NCBI GenBank assembly: GCA_029233985.1 | Contig: JARGOK010000001.1 | Coordinates: forward strand, 63,581 to 127,580 | DNA length: 64,000 nt | Origin: Candidatus Altimarinota bacterium | Lineage (GTDB): Bacteria; Patescibacteriota; Gracilibacteria; JAUYGZ01 | Direction: 5' to 3' | In this document: positions 17,357-25,859 of the stretch, in pieces | Numbering within the stretch: the stretch's first letter is position 1 | Layout of the letters: each line of letters starts with the position of its first letter | Notes under the pieces: model-generated | Told to the model about the DNA's origin: nothing | Database searches by the model: none | What the model saw: the letters and a program-made list of their open reading frames with translations, nothing else | Program-made: the position numbers and the translations under genes

Positions 17357-17384
17357 ATTTTATTGAAAAACACTCGAAAGTCAA
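17357..17384 (-). promoter_or_regulatory. Promoter of tRNA-Glu
   Basis: On the minus strand TTGACT (17384-17379), 16-base spacer, TAAAAT (17362-17357). The predicted start near 17350 leaves a short 5' leader for RNase P. It overlaps the 3' end of the upstream regulator gene. Confidence 0.6.
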
Positions 17385-17388
17385 CCTT

Positions 17389-18174
17389 TTAAGTACATTT
17401 TGGATCTTTTGAAGCAACGGACCACATAAATGAGAATAATGTCTTCAGTGTATTAGCCATTAATTCGCTCTGAACCATGACGGCGATGTACTCACCATCA
17501 TTGGATGAAAAATACAGTACCGTGTTTCCAGAGAGATAGAAACTGCCTGGAAATTCGTACTGAGGCGGCAAAAACCTTCTTTCTCTGAGTTCATGAGGTT
17601 CATTCGTGAGTTGTCTGCGGATATTTTTTGGAACGGCTCCCATCAAGACTTTGAGATTTATCTTCTTTTTTATTCTCAGGGGGATGTAATATTCATTATC
17701 GTTTTTTAGGACTTCAGGATCTTTCAAAAAATCATAAGAGGTGATGCATTTTATTTCTTTTATTCCCTCAACGAAAAGCGTCGAATTAAAAGCTTCGATA
17801 ACCTGATCGACTCCTTCAAAGAACTGTACCTTAGGGACTGAAGAACGATTGGAATGCATCAGTGACAAGAGAGGAATGACTTGTTGGACATTTTTTATAT
17901 GTTTCTCCAATCCTTTCACCTGTTTCGACAAACTTGTAATAATCAACTCAGGGTTTTTACAGGAATAATACTGCGTATTACGTTTGTAGAGTTTTCTGAT
18001 AATTCCCTGTTCGCAAAGGGAATCCAACACGCCACGAACAGTGGAGCGGGGGATATGTGTTGCTTTTCCGACTATTGAAGCAGCTTGTTCACCATGTGCG
18101 AGAAGATGAAGATAGACCTGGCTTTCATGATGTGTCAGACCTGTTTCTTCGAGAATTCGTTGAATGTTATTCAT
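17389..18174 (-). CDS. TrmB-like transcriptional regulator
   Basis: Predicted DNA-binding regulator. Seen: N-terminal winged helix-turn-helix (ILEETGLTHHESQVYLHLLAHG, then PRSTVRGVLDSLCEQGII), a coiled-coil linker about 80-105, then a C-terminal domain with the weak PLD-like pattern of TrmB relatives. The start ATG 18174 (261 aa) is preferred over ATG 18219. The -10 element at 18221-18226 ends 1 base before 18219, so the longer form would precede the transcript start. A TGGCG-N8-CGCCA inverted repeat in the leader suggests autoregulation. The ligand is unknown; such regulators often sense sugars. Confidence 0.8.
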   Translation of the reverse strand: MNNIQRILEETGLTHHESQVYLHLLAHGEQAASIVGKATHIPRSTVRGVLDSLCEQGIIRKLYKRNTQYYSCKNPELIITSLSKQVKGLEKHIKNVQQVIPLLSLMHSNRSSVPKVQFFEGVDQVIEAFNSTLFVEGIKEIKCITSYDFLKDPEVLKNDNEYYIPLRIKKKINLKVLMGAVPKNIRRQLTNEPHELRERRFLPPQYEFPGSFYLSGNTVLYFSSNDGEYIAVMVQSELMANTLKTLFSFMWSVASKDPKCT

Positions 18175-18190
18175 AGATTTACTTATTAAC

Positions 18191-18208
18191 TGGCGAAATT
18201 GACCGCCA
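18191..18208. promoter_or_regulatory. Candidate operator of the TrmB-like regulator
   Basis: Perfect inverted repeat TGGCG-N8-CGCCA, centred about 20 bases downstream of the -10 element and immediately before the preferred start codon. The position fits a repressor binding to its own leader. Confidence 0.45.
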
Positions 18209-18220
18209 TATTGAGCCATT

Positions 18221-18250
18221 ATTGTATCTATGTTTAGATTACTTTGTCAA
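18221..18250 (-). promoter_or_regulatory. Promoter of the TrmB-like regulator
   Basis: Minus strand: TTGACA (18250-18245), 18-base spacer, TACAAT (18226-18221). Start predicted near 18214. Confidence 0.6.
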
Positions 18251-18289
18251 CTAGCCACGAGTGTTTATTAGCACCTAACCCTTCTCACC

Positions 18290-19717
18290 ATGTTTCTTAA
18301 TAAAAATTCTTATCAGCCCACAAAAGACTCCAAATTGGAGCGGGAAGTATCAAAAATAAAAACTTCCTTTTCTCAAAGATTAGATTTCCAAAGTGCATTT
18401 GACCCTGTCATTGAAGCAACTCGAGAAAGCATCTCCCAGCTTCCTGAACTTGCTGAAGCTGTGAGAGCTCTCAGTGAAGCTGGAGCAAGTTTTATTCGAT
18501 GTGAAACGCAATTCAACTCGGGATACTATGCGCGAGATTTTCGGATACGAAAAGATGCTGATAAACATATGGAAACCCTGAAAAAATACTGGTCTGATCC
18601 AGCTCATCCTTCATACAATATCTGGAAAATCCTTGATCTCACCAAAAAGGAGCAGGAACAAAAAGAATCAAACGTGAAGAACATGTGGAAACACGGGTTC
18701 AAATCAAATGAAACAAGCCTCAGTACCGAAACGGTCTGGAGACGGATAAAGGGCATAGATGTTGTCCTCAGAGGCTTTGTAGCTTCTCGAAAACACAGCG
18801 AAAAGAAGCAGGCTTTCGAAGATGAGATCACAAAACATGCAGGAGCTTTTTCTTTTGAAAGTACTGTGAATATGAGATCTGCAACTGCAGTGAAAATCCT
18901 CTTTAATAAACCTGAACTTGGGCTCCCTCTACAAGCGTTGATCAAGCGAACTCTCGAACTCAATCCTGAAGCCTACATTATTGACATTGAGCCTCGTAAT
19001 GATGGATACGTCCGATATATGGAACCTTTTAACGAGAACACTCTTCCAGAAGATTTTTATATCCAATACCATCAATTTTTGCTCGACCTTGATCCTGCCT
19101 TGCAACATATCTTTACAAAAGTTGACGAACTAAAATTGATTCTCGCCAACCTCAATGAAGAAGTGTATCTGGAGTTGCCTCACCAAGCATATACTGTCCA
19201 ACGTGGCATTGATTTTCAAAAATTCCTCTACGCTAAGAAGCTGGATGGAGCTGGATGGGGATTTACCAATCTCTTAGCAGAACCCCATATCGGATTTGGA
19301 GAATATCTAGGCGCAGCCAAAGCCTGGCAGATCATCTCATCTATAGAGAAAATAAACCAATATGGAGTTCGCCTCAAAGGCCCACTTGTTTTGAACCGTG
19401 ACCCATACCACATACAGGCTGTTTCTCACTTCTTGGATAACCCAGACGAAATGATTCGATGCCTGCTCTTTCATCCTCACCTAGGAACTCTTCCGAATGT
19501 AACTCCACCTGAGAGAGATATGACTAGGGAAGAAAATCGTGAAAGGATTTTATATGAACTCAAAAATGGTATCTGGGACGAAAACCCCTTTGCACAAAGC
19601 TCCAAAATGATGACTTACAAATCTCTTCAGGACTACTCAATTGTCAAAAAGACCCCTCAAGGTGGCATTAGGTTTGTGTATTACAACAATGATGACAAAG
19701 AAGGACTAGACTTTTAA
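18290..19717 (+). CDS. Hypothetical protein, 475 aa
   Basis: Unrecognised cytoplasmic protein without signal peptide or TM helix. The N-terminal half is helical and charged, the C-terminal half mixed with several well-formed beta/alpha patterns (VLNRDPYHIQAVSHFLDNPD). It is divergent from the TrmB-like regulator with 70 bases to that gene's upstream ATG and may be its regulatory target (inference). It overlaps the convergent 241-residue gene by 4 bases at the stop codons. ATG 18290 is the first in frame. Confidence 0.75.
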   Translation: MFLNKNSYQPTKDSKLEREVSKIKTSFSQRLDFQSAFDPVIEATRESISQLPELAEAVRALSEAGASFIRCETQFNSGYYARDFRIRKDADKHMETLKKYWSDPAHPSYNIWKILDLTKKEQEQKESNVKNMWKHGFKSNETSLSTETVWRRIKGIDVVLRGFVASRKHSEKKQAFEDEITKHAGAFSFESTVNMRSATAVKILFNKPELGLPLQALIKRTLELNPEAYIIDIEPRNDGYVRYMEPFNENTLPEDFYIQYHQFLLDLDPALQHIFTKVDELKLILANLNEEVYLELPHQAYTVQRGIDFQKFLYAKKLDGAGWGFTNLLAEPHIGFGEYLGAAKAWQIISSIEKINQYGVRLKGPLVLNRDPYHIQAVSHFLDNPDEMIRCLLFHPHLGTLPNVTPPERDMTREENRERILYELKNGIWDENPFAQSSKMMTYKSLQDYSIVKKTPQGGIRFVYYNNDDKEGLDF

Positions 19718-20439
19718 GCAGGTGCTTCTTCCACAGCCATTGGCTCAGCTTTCTGATATTTTGAGAAGGCCCAAATAAAGCTCATTGAAAATGTGAGCAT
19801 CAATCCTTGTTGAATCATTCCATTGAGGGTCTCAGTTGATGATTTGTGAGTCACCCATTTAGCGACAGCAAAATCAGTGAGATTCCAAATAGAGTTCCAT
19901 GCGAAAAAGAGAGCAATAGCAAAAAGAAACCCCATGAAAACGTAATGCTTTTGAATGGTTTTCTTGATGAGCTTCTCTTCTTTCTTTCGAAATCCACTAA
20001 GTGATGGCTGGAGATCGAGTGTCCGTTGGTGGTTTTTGATTCGAAAGCGTTTGATACGTGCATAAACTCTGTCTGCCTTGGCTTTGTCTGCCAGTAGGGC
20101 AATGTGATGAAAATAATGTTCAGAGAGCTTTCTGACATACAAGAGATGGCCTTGTGCTCCTTCATTCTCAGAGTACTCTGTTTCCGTAATCTCATGCTTT
20201 AGTATCTTCGTCAGGTTACCGATATAGTGAAGCGCTTTTTCTTCATCGGTATCCTTACTTTTGAGCTCTAAAAGAACCATCAGGTAGGTCATTCGAGCTG
20301 CTTGCAATGGAGATGTATTGTCATCTACGGAAGAGAGGAGTTGTTCTGAAACACTCAAGACTTGCTCTTTTTCTAGGAGACTATAATTGTCATTGACGAG
20401 GTTTTCTATTGAGTGCCAGTTCATATTTTTTTGGGTCAT
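19714..20439 (-). CDS. Hypothetical two-helix membrane protein, 241 aa
   Basis: Unrecognised. The first 160 residues are soluble and helical, perhaps TPR-like (ALHYIGNLTKILKHEI, LLYVRKLSEHYFHHIALL). They are followed by two TM helices at about 166-187 and 206-226 and a short acidic tail. No signal peptide. Probably anchored by its C-terminus with the large domain in the cytoplasm. The gene follows a terminator hairpin, so it has its own transcript. Confidence 0.75.
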   Translation of the reverse strand: MTQKNMNWHSIENLVNDNYSLLEKEQVLSVSEQLLSSVDDNTSPLQAARMTYLMVLLELKSKDTDEEKALHYIGNLTKILKHEITETEYSENEGAQGHLLYVRKLSEHYFHHIALLADKAKADRVYARIKRFRIKNHQRTLDLQPSLSGFRKKEEKLIKKTIQKHYVFMGFLFAIALFFAWNSIWNLTDFAVAKWVTHKSSTETLNGMIQQGLMLTFSMSFIWAFSKYQKAEPMAVEEAPA

Positions 20440-20499
20440 TTTTATTTTTGCTATCAGAGTATTATAGCAGAAAATGACTCTTTTTTCAAGATATAGAGC

Positions 20500-20531
20500 C
20501 AGTAAAGCCCCTCAGACAAGGGGCTTTACTG
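20500..20531 (-). terminator. Hairpin terminator after the AstE-like gene
   Basis: CAGTAAAGCCCCT (20500-20512) and AGGGGCTTTACTG (20519-20531) are a perfect 13-bp stem with a 6-base loop, 6 bases beyond the stop of the AstE-like gene. There is no T-run on the minus strand. Confidence 0.7.
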
Positions 20532-20537
20532 AATGTT

Positions 20538-21446
20538 CTACTGCACTTCTTTGGCCAGATAAACAAATGGCTCAGTAAGAGCATCACTACCGTCCTTGTA
20601 GCGATCAAACGGCCTGCTGAAGAGGAGTATTCCCTCCTCATCAGCCTGGTAGATTCCCTTAGTGTCCCGAGCGATGACTTGATCCTTATAGACGGGCTCA
20701 AAAGATTTTCTGATGAAGCCTTCATCATATGCAATGGTTTGAGGGTCACCTACAAACTCCATCTGTGAGACCTCCAGCCAAGTATTCTTTTCAACTTTTT
20801 TTGGTAGAGTTATCTCTGAGATAGACTCGGTATACATGAGGTATCTGAGGATATTAAAGACCTGAGCAGAAATATCCACTTTGCCTTCTTCTCCAAGCTC
20901 AAGAGTCATACAAGCTTTCCCCTCAGCCACAAAAGCATCTGATGTGGATCCTGTATCATTGATATAGGAAGGATAAAGGACGTTGTATTGGACATCCAAT
21001 TGTTGAGCAAGCTTTTTTTGAAGATCTGTCTTTCCTGGAATAACGGTGAACGCTCTTGCTCCAGGATTGATCGGGACAGTGTGCAGATCGAGAGCGACGT
21101 AGAGCTCAGAGAAGACCGGTAGCAATTCTCGAGCTCTAATGTCTTCTAGAGTGTTTCCATCTGGTCCATTTTTCTTATAAACCCGATTCATATCGAATTC
21201 CACAAAACGTTGATTGATCTTGTACGCTTCAGGATTGACCATCACCAACATCAGATTTCCTCTGAGTTGGTTTCGGATGAGGTCGAGAACGATTGGAAGA
21301 ACCGTAAACGGAGCTCTTTCATTGCCGTGAGTCGACAATAGTATTCCGACATTCTGCCCTTCACCAGAGCCCTCGATCACTTTTGTGCCGAGGACTCCCT
21401 TGATATCAGACGAACTCATTAGTTCATCTGCTAAACGATTTTTCAT
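20538..21446 (-). CDS. Succinylglutamate desuccinylase/aspartoacylase-family zinc hydrolase
   Basis: M14-type zinc carboxypeptidase fold hydrolase that removes an acyl group from an amino acid or related amide. Seen: STHGNERAP with zinc ligands His40 and Glu43, FVEFDMNRVY (substrate-binding Arg), ALDLHTVP with zinc ligand His122, and MTLELGEEG with the likely catalytic Glu. Length 302 aa fits AstE/AspA members, but the substrate cannot be deduced and no arginine-degradation genes are nearby. It is preceded by a structured leader with a terminator 20 bases before the start, so expression is probably attenuated. Confidence 0.85.
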   Translation of the reverse strand: MKNRLADELMSSSDIKGVLGTKVIEGSGEGQNVGILLSTHGNERAPFTVLPIVLDLIRNQLRGNLMLVMVNPEAYKINQRFVEFDMNRVYKKNGPDGNTLEDIRARELLPVFSELYVALDLHTVPINPGARAFTVIPGKTDLQKKLAQQLDVQYNVLYPSYINDTGSTSDAFVAEGKACMTLELGEEGKVDISAQVFNILRYLMYTESISEITLPKKVEKNTWLEVSQMEFVGDPQTIAYDEGFIRKSFEPVYKDQVIARDTKGIYQADEEGILLFSRPFDRYKDGSDALTEPFVYLAKEVQ

Positions 21447-21467
21447 GATAAAAAATTATTAAAATAT

Positions 21468-21615
21468 AAAAAAACACCTCCGAAAGAGATGTGCTAGGGT
21501 TTCCCATACTGATATTATGAATCGCCTAACGGCGATGGAAGACAGCATGAGAACCCATCTGGATATGATGGTTTTGTGGGAACTGAAGGTATGTGGTGGC
21601 TGTTGTGTTCATAGG
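21468..21615 (-). promoter_or_regulatory. Attenuator-like leader of the AstE-like gene
   Basis: A transcript starting near 21615 would run about 150 nt to an intrinsic terminator: stem 21493-21475 (CTC/GAG and CAC/GTG with a bulge) then a U-tract at 21474-21468. The terminator ends 21 bases before the start codon of the downstream gene. Upstream are competing helices: ATGGGAAACCC (21507-21497) can pair with GGGTTCTCAT (21556-21547) or with GTTCCCA (21583-21577), and AACCATC/GATGGGTT form a third. A six-bp hairpin ATCGCC/GGCGAT (21521-21536) covers the stop codon of a short leader ORF. Confidence 0.6.
21526..21612 (-). CDS. Putative leader peptide, 28 codons
   Basis: An ATG-TAG frame starts within about 3 bases of the predicted transcript start, so it would be a leaderless message. 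The 28-residue product contains NHHIQ and ends AVFHRR, with four His and two final Arg. It is not dominated by one amino acid, so which tRNA it would sense is unclear. Its stop codon lies inside a hairpin and its 3' half overlaps the competing helices. Confidence 0.4.
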   Translation of the reverse strand: MNTTATTYLQFPQNHHIQMGSHAVFHRR

Positions 21616-21621
21616 TTATTA

Positions 21622-21650
21622 TTTATACCCTTGGTCGATAGGGAATGCAA
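21622..21650 (-). promoter_or_regulatory. Promoter of the AstE-like leader
   Basis: Minus strand: TTGCAT (21650-21645), exactly 17 bases, TATAAA (21627-21622) followed by TAAT. Confidence 0.65.
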
Positions 21651-21666
21651 GGAGTTGTGCACCCAA

Positions 21667-21765
21667 ACCCTAGCCTCTTTAAAAGGGGAATAAGGCTCTC
21701 TTCCCAAAAATTATATTATTTATTCACTGTTCGGTTCCCCTTGCAAGGGGTTGGGGGGGGCTCTA
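21667..21765. repeat. Complete family A palindromic doublet
   Basis: Two hairpin motifs in a roughly 100-bp unit: CCCTAGCCTCTTTAAAAGGG at the left and GGTTCCCCTTGCAAGGGGTT at the right, with an AT-rich middle. The right half is nearly identical to the single copy at 30.1 kb in reverse orientation. The right edge supplies the TAG stop codon of miaA. Confidence 0.8.
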
Positions 21766-22698
21766 GCCCTTCATCCACTTCACCTCTTCATCCTTTCTCA
21801 GCCACGTCAACTGACGCTTTGCATAGTTCCTATTCACCTGCTGAAGCTTTTCGAGGAGCTGCTCACGAGTCACTTCACCTTTTATATGAGGAACCACTTC
21901 CTTGCAGCCGATAGAAGTAACCGATGGCCAGGCGAGCTCGAGAAGGATGTCTGGATTGCCTCCGGCGTGGCGGTTGATGATGCCTTGGACTTCTTTGACG
22001 AGGCCTGAATCGAGCTGATGAGATGTTCGTTTATTGATGCGGTCGTAGAGAACTTCACGATCCCATTGCGGAGCTATCTTGTAAACATCGTATTGACGCT
22101 CTGCCTTTTGTGCGATGTCTGATTTCTTTTGTCCGGTTTGTTCGTAGATCTCAAGGGCTCGGATAATGTAGCGTTTGTTTTTTGCTGCACGAAGATGATC
22201 AGCACTTTCTGGATCTACCTGTGCAAGCTGTTCGAGAAGAGTATCGACATCGAGTTTTTCTAATTCATCACGACGCTCCATACTGGGTTTCCCTGGGGGG
22301 ATTACAAAATTGTCGATGACGGCATCAGTCCACAAAAATGTCCCTCCACAAAGGATGGGGAGCTTGCCTCGAGACTGAATATCTGCAATAAGAGCATCAG
22401 CTTTTTCTTTGTACTCTGAAACATTGAAGGGATGAGAGAGGGGAGTGCAGCTGAAGAGGTGATGAGGAACGCCTTCTTGTTCTTCCTCTGTAGTCAAAGC
22501 GTTTCCAATCACGATTTCTTTGTAGACCTGACGAGAATCAGCATTGATGACTTCACCATTAAACTCCTTTGCCAACTGGACCGCCAGTGATGTTTTTCCA
22601 GATGCTGTTGGACCCACCACGGCAAGGAGTGGTTTGCTAGAAGAGCTGAGGAAGGCTTTTAGCTGATCTTCTGTCTGCTTTAAGGTGATTGTCTCCAT
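21763..22698 (-). CDS. miaA: tRNA dimethylallyltransferase MiaA
   Basis: Adds the isopentenyl group to N6 of A37 in tRNAs reading UNN codons. Seen: P-loop VGPTASGKTSLA (residues 28-39), INADSRQVYKEI, the family DSRQVY motif, LCGGTFLW (family VGGTGLY), and a C-terminal NYAKRQLTWLRKD, matching the conserved QFAKRQ-T-W-R motif. Length 311 aa. The stop codon is provided by an adjacent palindromic repeat. No MiaB partner is in the window. Confidence 0.96.
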   Translation of the reverse strand: METITLKQTEDQLKAFLSSSSKPLLAVVGPTASGKTSLAVQLAKEFNGEVINADSRQVYKEIVIGNALTTEEEQEGVPHHLFSCTPLSHPFNVSEYKEKADALIADIQSRGKLPILCGGTFLWTDAVIDNFVIPPGKPSMERRDELEKLDVDTLLEQLAQVDPESADHLRAAKNKRYIIRALEIYEQTGQKKSDIAQKAERQYDVYKIAPQWDREVLYDRINKRTSHQLDSGLVKEVQGIINRHAGGNPDILLELAWPSVTSIGCKEVVPHIKGEVTREQLLEKLQQVNRNYAKRQLTWLRKDEEVKWMKG

Positions 22699-22756
22699 AG
22701 ATCCCCATTATTTGTTTAAATCAGCTGTTATCAATTGCCCGACAGTTCCTTTGTTA

Positions 22757-23170
22757 TTATTCATACAATTCTTCGAGTATTTCTTTTAATTCATCAGCAA
22801 CAGCTTTGTTGATTTCTTCCACAAGTTTTGCATCTTTTACATCGCTTTTTGCGATAGATAAATCTCTAAACAGAGCTAGTTCTATGAGATTAGACATCAA
22901 TATTTCATCTAAATTTACATCGAGCAAAAGCTTCAAAAATTCTGCTCTAAATGAGGCTTGTAAGTTTTTTTCAATTAAACTAAAGCTGTTTCTTAGCATC
23001 CCTTTTATTCTATCGGCAACTTGTATTTGACGAGAATCGTCTTGGATGTCGAAATGCCGAACAGCAGCCAATATTGGACCTGGAAGGTGAGGATATTTTT
23101 GCTCTGAAAATGTTCGGTCTTCAGACTCCATATTTGAAAGTGAAACGGTAGACTGAGAGAGTGTTTTCAT
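22757..23170 (-). CDS. Hypothetical protein, 137 aa
   Basis: Unrecognised, small, acidic and helical. It has no signal peptide or TM segment. It is the third gene of the VanW / transglutaminase-like operon (22 bases after the previous gene) and precedes miaA by 58 bases on the same strand. The C-terminal VADELKEILEELYE is an amphipathic helix. Confidence 0.7.
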   Translation of the reverse strand: MKTLSQSTVSLSNMESEDRTFSEQKYPHLPGPILAAVRHFDIQDDSRQIQVADRIKGMLRNSFSLIEKNLQASFRAEFLKLLLDVNLDEILMSNLIELALFRDLSIAKSDVKDAKLVEEINKAVADELKEILEELYE

Positions 23171-23192
23171 ATTTGGTTTATGAGACTTAATT

Positions 23193-24131
23193 TTAAAGGA
23201 AACCAGTAGAGTTGTATAGTTTTTTACCTTTTTCAGATTCCATGATCTTGTGTCCGTTCGAATCTTTATAGACTATTTTTTTTATATTTTTCGGATCAAA
23301 GTTTGGATCGAAAAGATAATAGGTTCCTTCTATTTGGCAAATTAACCATGCATGGGCTCCTGAAGCTTTTTTTCCATTTGTAAATTTGACATCTATTCTC
23401 CCTCTTTGTAGCGAAATATTGAGTTTTTCTGCTTCTCCAAGAACTTTTCCAAATAATTGGATATGTCGACAAGCAGCATGACCAGTTTCAGGAATATCTC
23501 CAAGATTCCATTGAGGATTTTGAAACCCAAATGAAAAATTTTCTCCAAATTCATTATTATTGATTGGCTGGTAACGATTGAAACAAAGATCTCTGAGGTA
23601 ATCAAATAAACACTCTAGTTTTCCATAGTCACTTAGTTTTTGATTGCTTTCAGAACATTTCTTTCGGTACTCATCAATATTTCTCTTCAGTTTCTCGTCA
23701 TCTTTACTATTTACCAGTATTCTTTCCCTTCCTTCAAAAAGAAGTTTTCCGTCTTTTTTTTCAACAAACGAACAAGCTCTTACACTCAACCTTACTTCTA
23801 AAGCATCATCAGTTGAAAATGATCCAACTTTTTTTGCTCTTTTTGTAGCAAAATACCGATACAAACACTCATGAGGATTTTTTTCATCTCGAATATTTTC
23901 TATTGGAACTAGGTACTGGTATCGAGATTTAGAAATAAACCCTTCGGGAAGTGTACCCAAAAGTATATGATTTTTATCATATTCAGTTTCACGCCGAGCT
24001 AACCTCAGTAAGTCTTTTCTGGATTCTAGAATGATTGGTTCTTTAGCAGTATAGGGATTTGTTGAATTTTCTGATTGGTTTTCATCAGGCTCTTTTTTAT
24101 CCAAATTATTTGATTCAAGTGAGCCAGACAT
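23193..24131 (-). CDS. Transglutaminase-like cysteine protein, 312 aa
   Basis: Predicted papain-fold enzyme. Seen: GHAACRHIQLFG with Cys221, GAHAWLICQIEGTYYLFDPNF with His260 and Asp275. The C...HAW...FDP order and spacing match the catalytic triad of transglutaminase-like proteins (which in bacteria are mostly peptidases or amidases). The N-terminal 200 residues are not recognised. There is no signal peptide. It lies 3 bases downstream of the VanW-family gene, so it may act with it on the cell envelope or on a shared substrate (inference). GSLES- and NQSEN-rich low-complexity start. Confidence 0.7.
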   Translation of the reverse strand: MSGSLESNNLDKKEPDENQSENSTNPYTAKEPIILESRKDLLRLARRETEYDKNHILLGTLPEGFISKSRYQYLVPIENIRDEKNPHECLYRYFATKRAKKVGSFSTDDALEVRLSVRACSFVEKKDGKLLFEGRERILVNSKDDEKLKRNIDEYRKKCSESNQKLSDYGKLECLFDYLRDLCFNRYQPINNNEFGENFSFGFQNPQWNLGDIPETGHAACRHIQLFGKVLGEAEKLNISLQRGRIDVKFTNGKKASGAHAWLICQIEGTYYLFDPNFDPKNIKKIVYKDSNGHKIMESEKGKKLYNSTGFL

Positions 24132-24134
24132 ACT

Positions 24135-25808
24135 CTATTTATTATATCGACTTACAATCTCATAATCCCTTTTTTTTCCATCTGCGTAGGTGACCTCATG
24201 ATCCCAAATAAGAGTTTTGGCACCATAGAATGGTTTGTACTCTTTTCGAGGATTGAGTGCCACTTCTCGACCATCTGGTACTCCATAAACAACTACAAAG
24301 GCTTCCTCTGTGTCTGGTCTGCTATAGCTATAAAAGAACAAGTGACTGTCATAATCATTGATCGCTTTTACATCGAGCCCTTGAGATGGGTAAATCGTGG
24401 CATCGAGTCCGTATCCTCCAGCTTGATAATAGCTCAGATCCCAACTGTGATTTTGTCGCATGGTGATAGGGAGCCCGATATTGAGGAGTGAACGAAAGAA
24501 TGTTGTAGAAACTTGGCATATTCCGCCGCCAAGTGATTTTGCGGCACTGTTTCCAAAAATTGCGTAGCCTTCTTTAAAATCATAATTAATGGGCCCAGTC
24601 ATATGATTAAAAGAGAGTTTTTCTCCTGGAGCAACTACAACACCATTCAACCGATCAAGTCCTGTTTGAATATTGTGGACTCGATTTGCATCGTTTCCTT
24701 TAGAATACTCTGACCAGCCAACCGCGAGGATCTCAAGCATCTGTCCGTCGAGATCTGAGTATACACTCACTGGTATTTCATAGGATCGGACTACAATTCT
24801 TTTGTCTTCAGAGAAAAGCTTCGCATACATGTCATTTTTTATTTCTTGTGCATCGAGTCTTTTTCCTTCTCTGAATTCGCCCTCTATGACAGCTTTATTT
24901 CTCTTGTATGTTGTTGTTTCTGTCGCAATCAATCTTACTCTGCTGGGTTCTTCGAAATAGCTATCGACAAAATCATCTACCCATTGATCAATTTTTTCTG
25001 TATTGATACGCACTTCTTCACCTTCAATAATAAGAAAATCCTTGTCTGACTCAAGATCGAGAGTGACTTCTTTCCCAGCAATATCAAAGACGAATGGATC
25101 TCTTACCATTTGAAGTATCCGCTGATAAACTTTTATTGCTGAACGGTTTCTTTTAGGAGCCAATGATGATGTTTGAATTTCTATTTGTGGATCAAGGTTT
25201 CCATATTCTAGTTGGGAAACAAGCTGAGAATAGGAAGACTCAAAATCTTTTTCTGAGATAACTATTCCACGTTCATGGCGATGGAAAGTCCAACCATCTG
25301 CCTCAGTCCATCCATAAAACTCTGGAACTGCGGCGATTTCGAAATATGATCGGAGTTGTTTGAGAAAAGACTCTTTTTTTAGATTATCCTGGAGTAACAG
25401 TGCGTGAAGAGAGTCTGCATCTGCAGATCCATGGATGAATTTTTCAACTGTATCCTTTTTTTGTGGATAGAGTTGGCTCAGGATTGACTCTCTCGAAAAC
25501 TCCAACCCCATACTCCTCAGACTTACTTGCTGTTGCATTTCTCCATCTACAAAGAGGTCAATCAATTGATTGTTTTTTTCTGCAATCACAATATCAGTAC
25601 TCCCAAAAACAGATGTAGATTCTTCGTCTAAAACTGGGGGATTTTCTATCATAATATTTGCTACGATCTCTTTTCTTCCAGTGGAAAGGCTCCCAAAGAG
25701 AAGAATAAGTAGAAAAAGACCTAAAATTCCAAGCCCTACTTTTCTACGATTTTTCCGCCGAATGGAGTGCTTTTTTGAGGGTGCTGAAAGAAGAAGAATG
25801 TCAGACAT
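24135..25808 (-). CDS. VanW-family membrane-anchored protein
   Basis: Cell-envelope protein of unknown biochemical role. Seen: basic N-terminus then one TM helix (about 23-42, GLGILGLFLLILLFGSL), an extracytoplasmic region of about 330 residues like the peptidoglycan-binding domains that precede VanW, and a C-terminal VanW domain (about 375-520) with NIQTGLDRLNGVVVAPGE, SLGGGICQVSTTFF and GLPITMRQNHSW. VanW is named for a vancomycin-resistance cluster but is widespread without resistance, and none is implied here. First gene of a three-gene operon with a good promoter. Confidence 0.92.
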   Translation of the reverse strand: MSDILLLSAPSKKHSIRRKNRRKVGLGILGLFLLILLFGSLSTGRKEIVANIMIENPPVLDEESTSVFGSTDIVIAEKNNQLIDLFVDGEMQQQVSLRSMGLEFSRESILSQLYPQKKDTVEKFIHGSADADSLHALLLQDNLKKESFLKQLRSYFEIAAVPEFYGWTEADGWTFHRHERGIVISEKDFESSYSQLVSQLEYGNLDPQIEIQTSSLAPKRNRSAIKVYQRILQMVRDPFVFDIAGKEVTLDLESDKDFLIIEGEEVRINTEKIDQWVDDFVDSYFEEPSRVRLIATETTTYKRNKAVIEGEFREGKRLDAQEIKNDMYAKLFSEDKRIVVRSYEIPVSVYSDLDGQMLEILAVGWSEYSKGNDANRVHNIQTGLDRLNGVVVAPGEKLSFNHMTGPINYDFKEGYAIFGNSAAKSLGGGICQVSTTFFRSLLNIGLPITMRQNHSWDLSYYQAGGYGLDATIYPSQGLDVKAINDYDSHLFFYSYSRPDTEEAFVVVYGVPDGREVALNPRKEYKPFYGAKTLIWDHEVTYADGKKRDYEIVSRYNK

Positions 25809-25830
25809 ATATATTTTTAAATATCTTACT

Positions 25831-25859
25831 ATTTTATCTTATTTTCTATATTTTGTCAA
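25831..25859 (-). promoter_or_regulatory. Promoter of the VanW operon
   Basis: Minus strand: TTGACA (25859-25854), 17 bases, TAAAAT (25836-25831). Start near 25824, 16 bases before the ATG. Confidence 0.7.
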
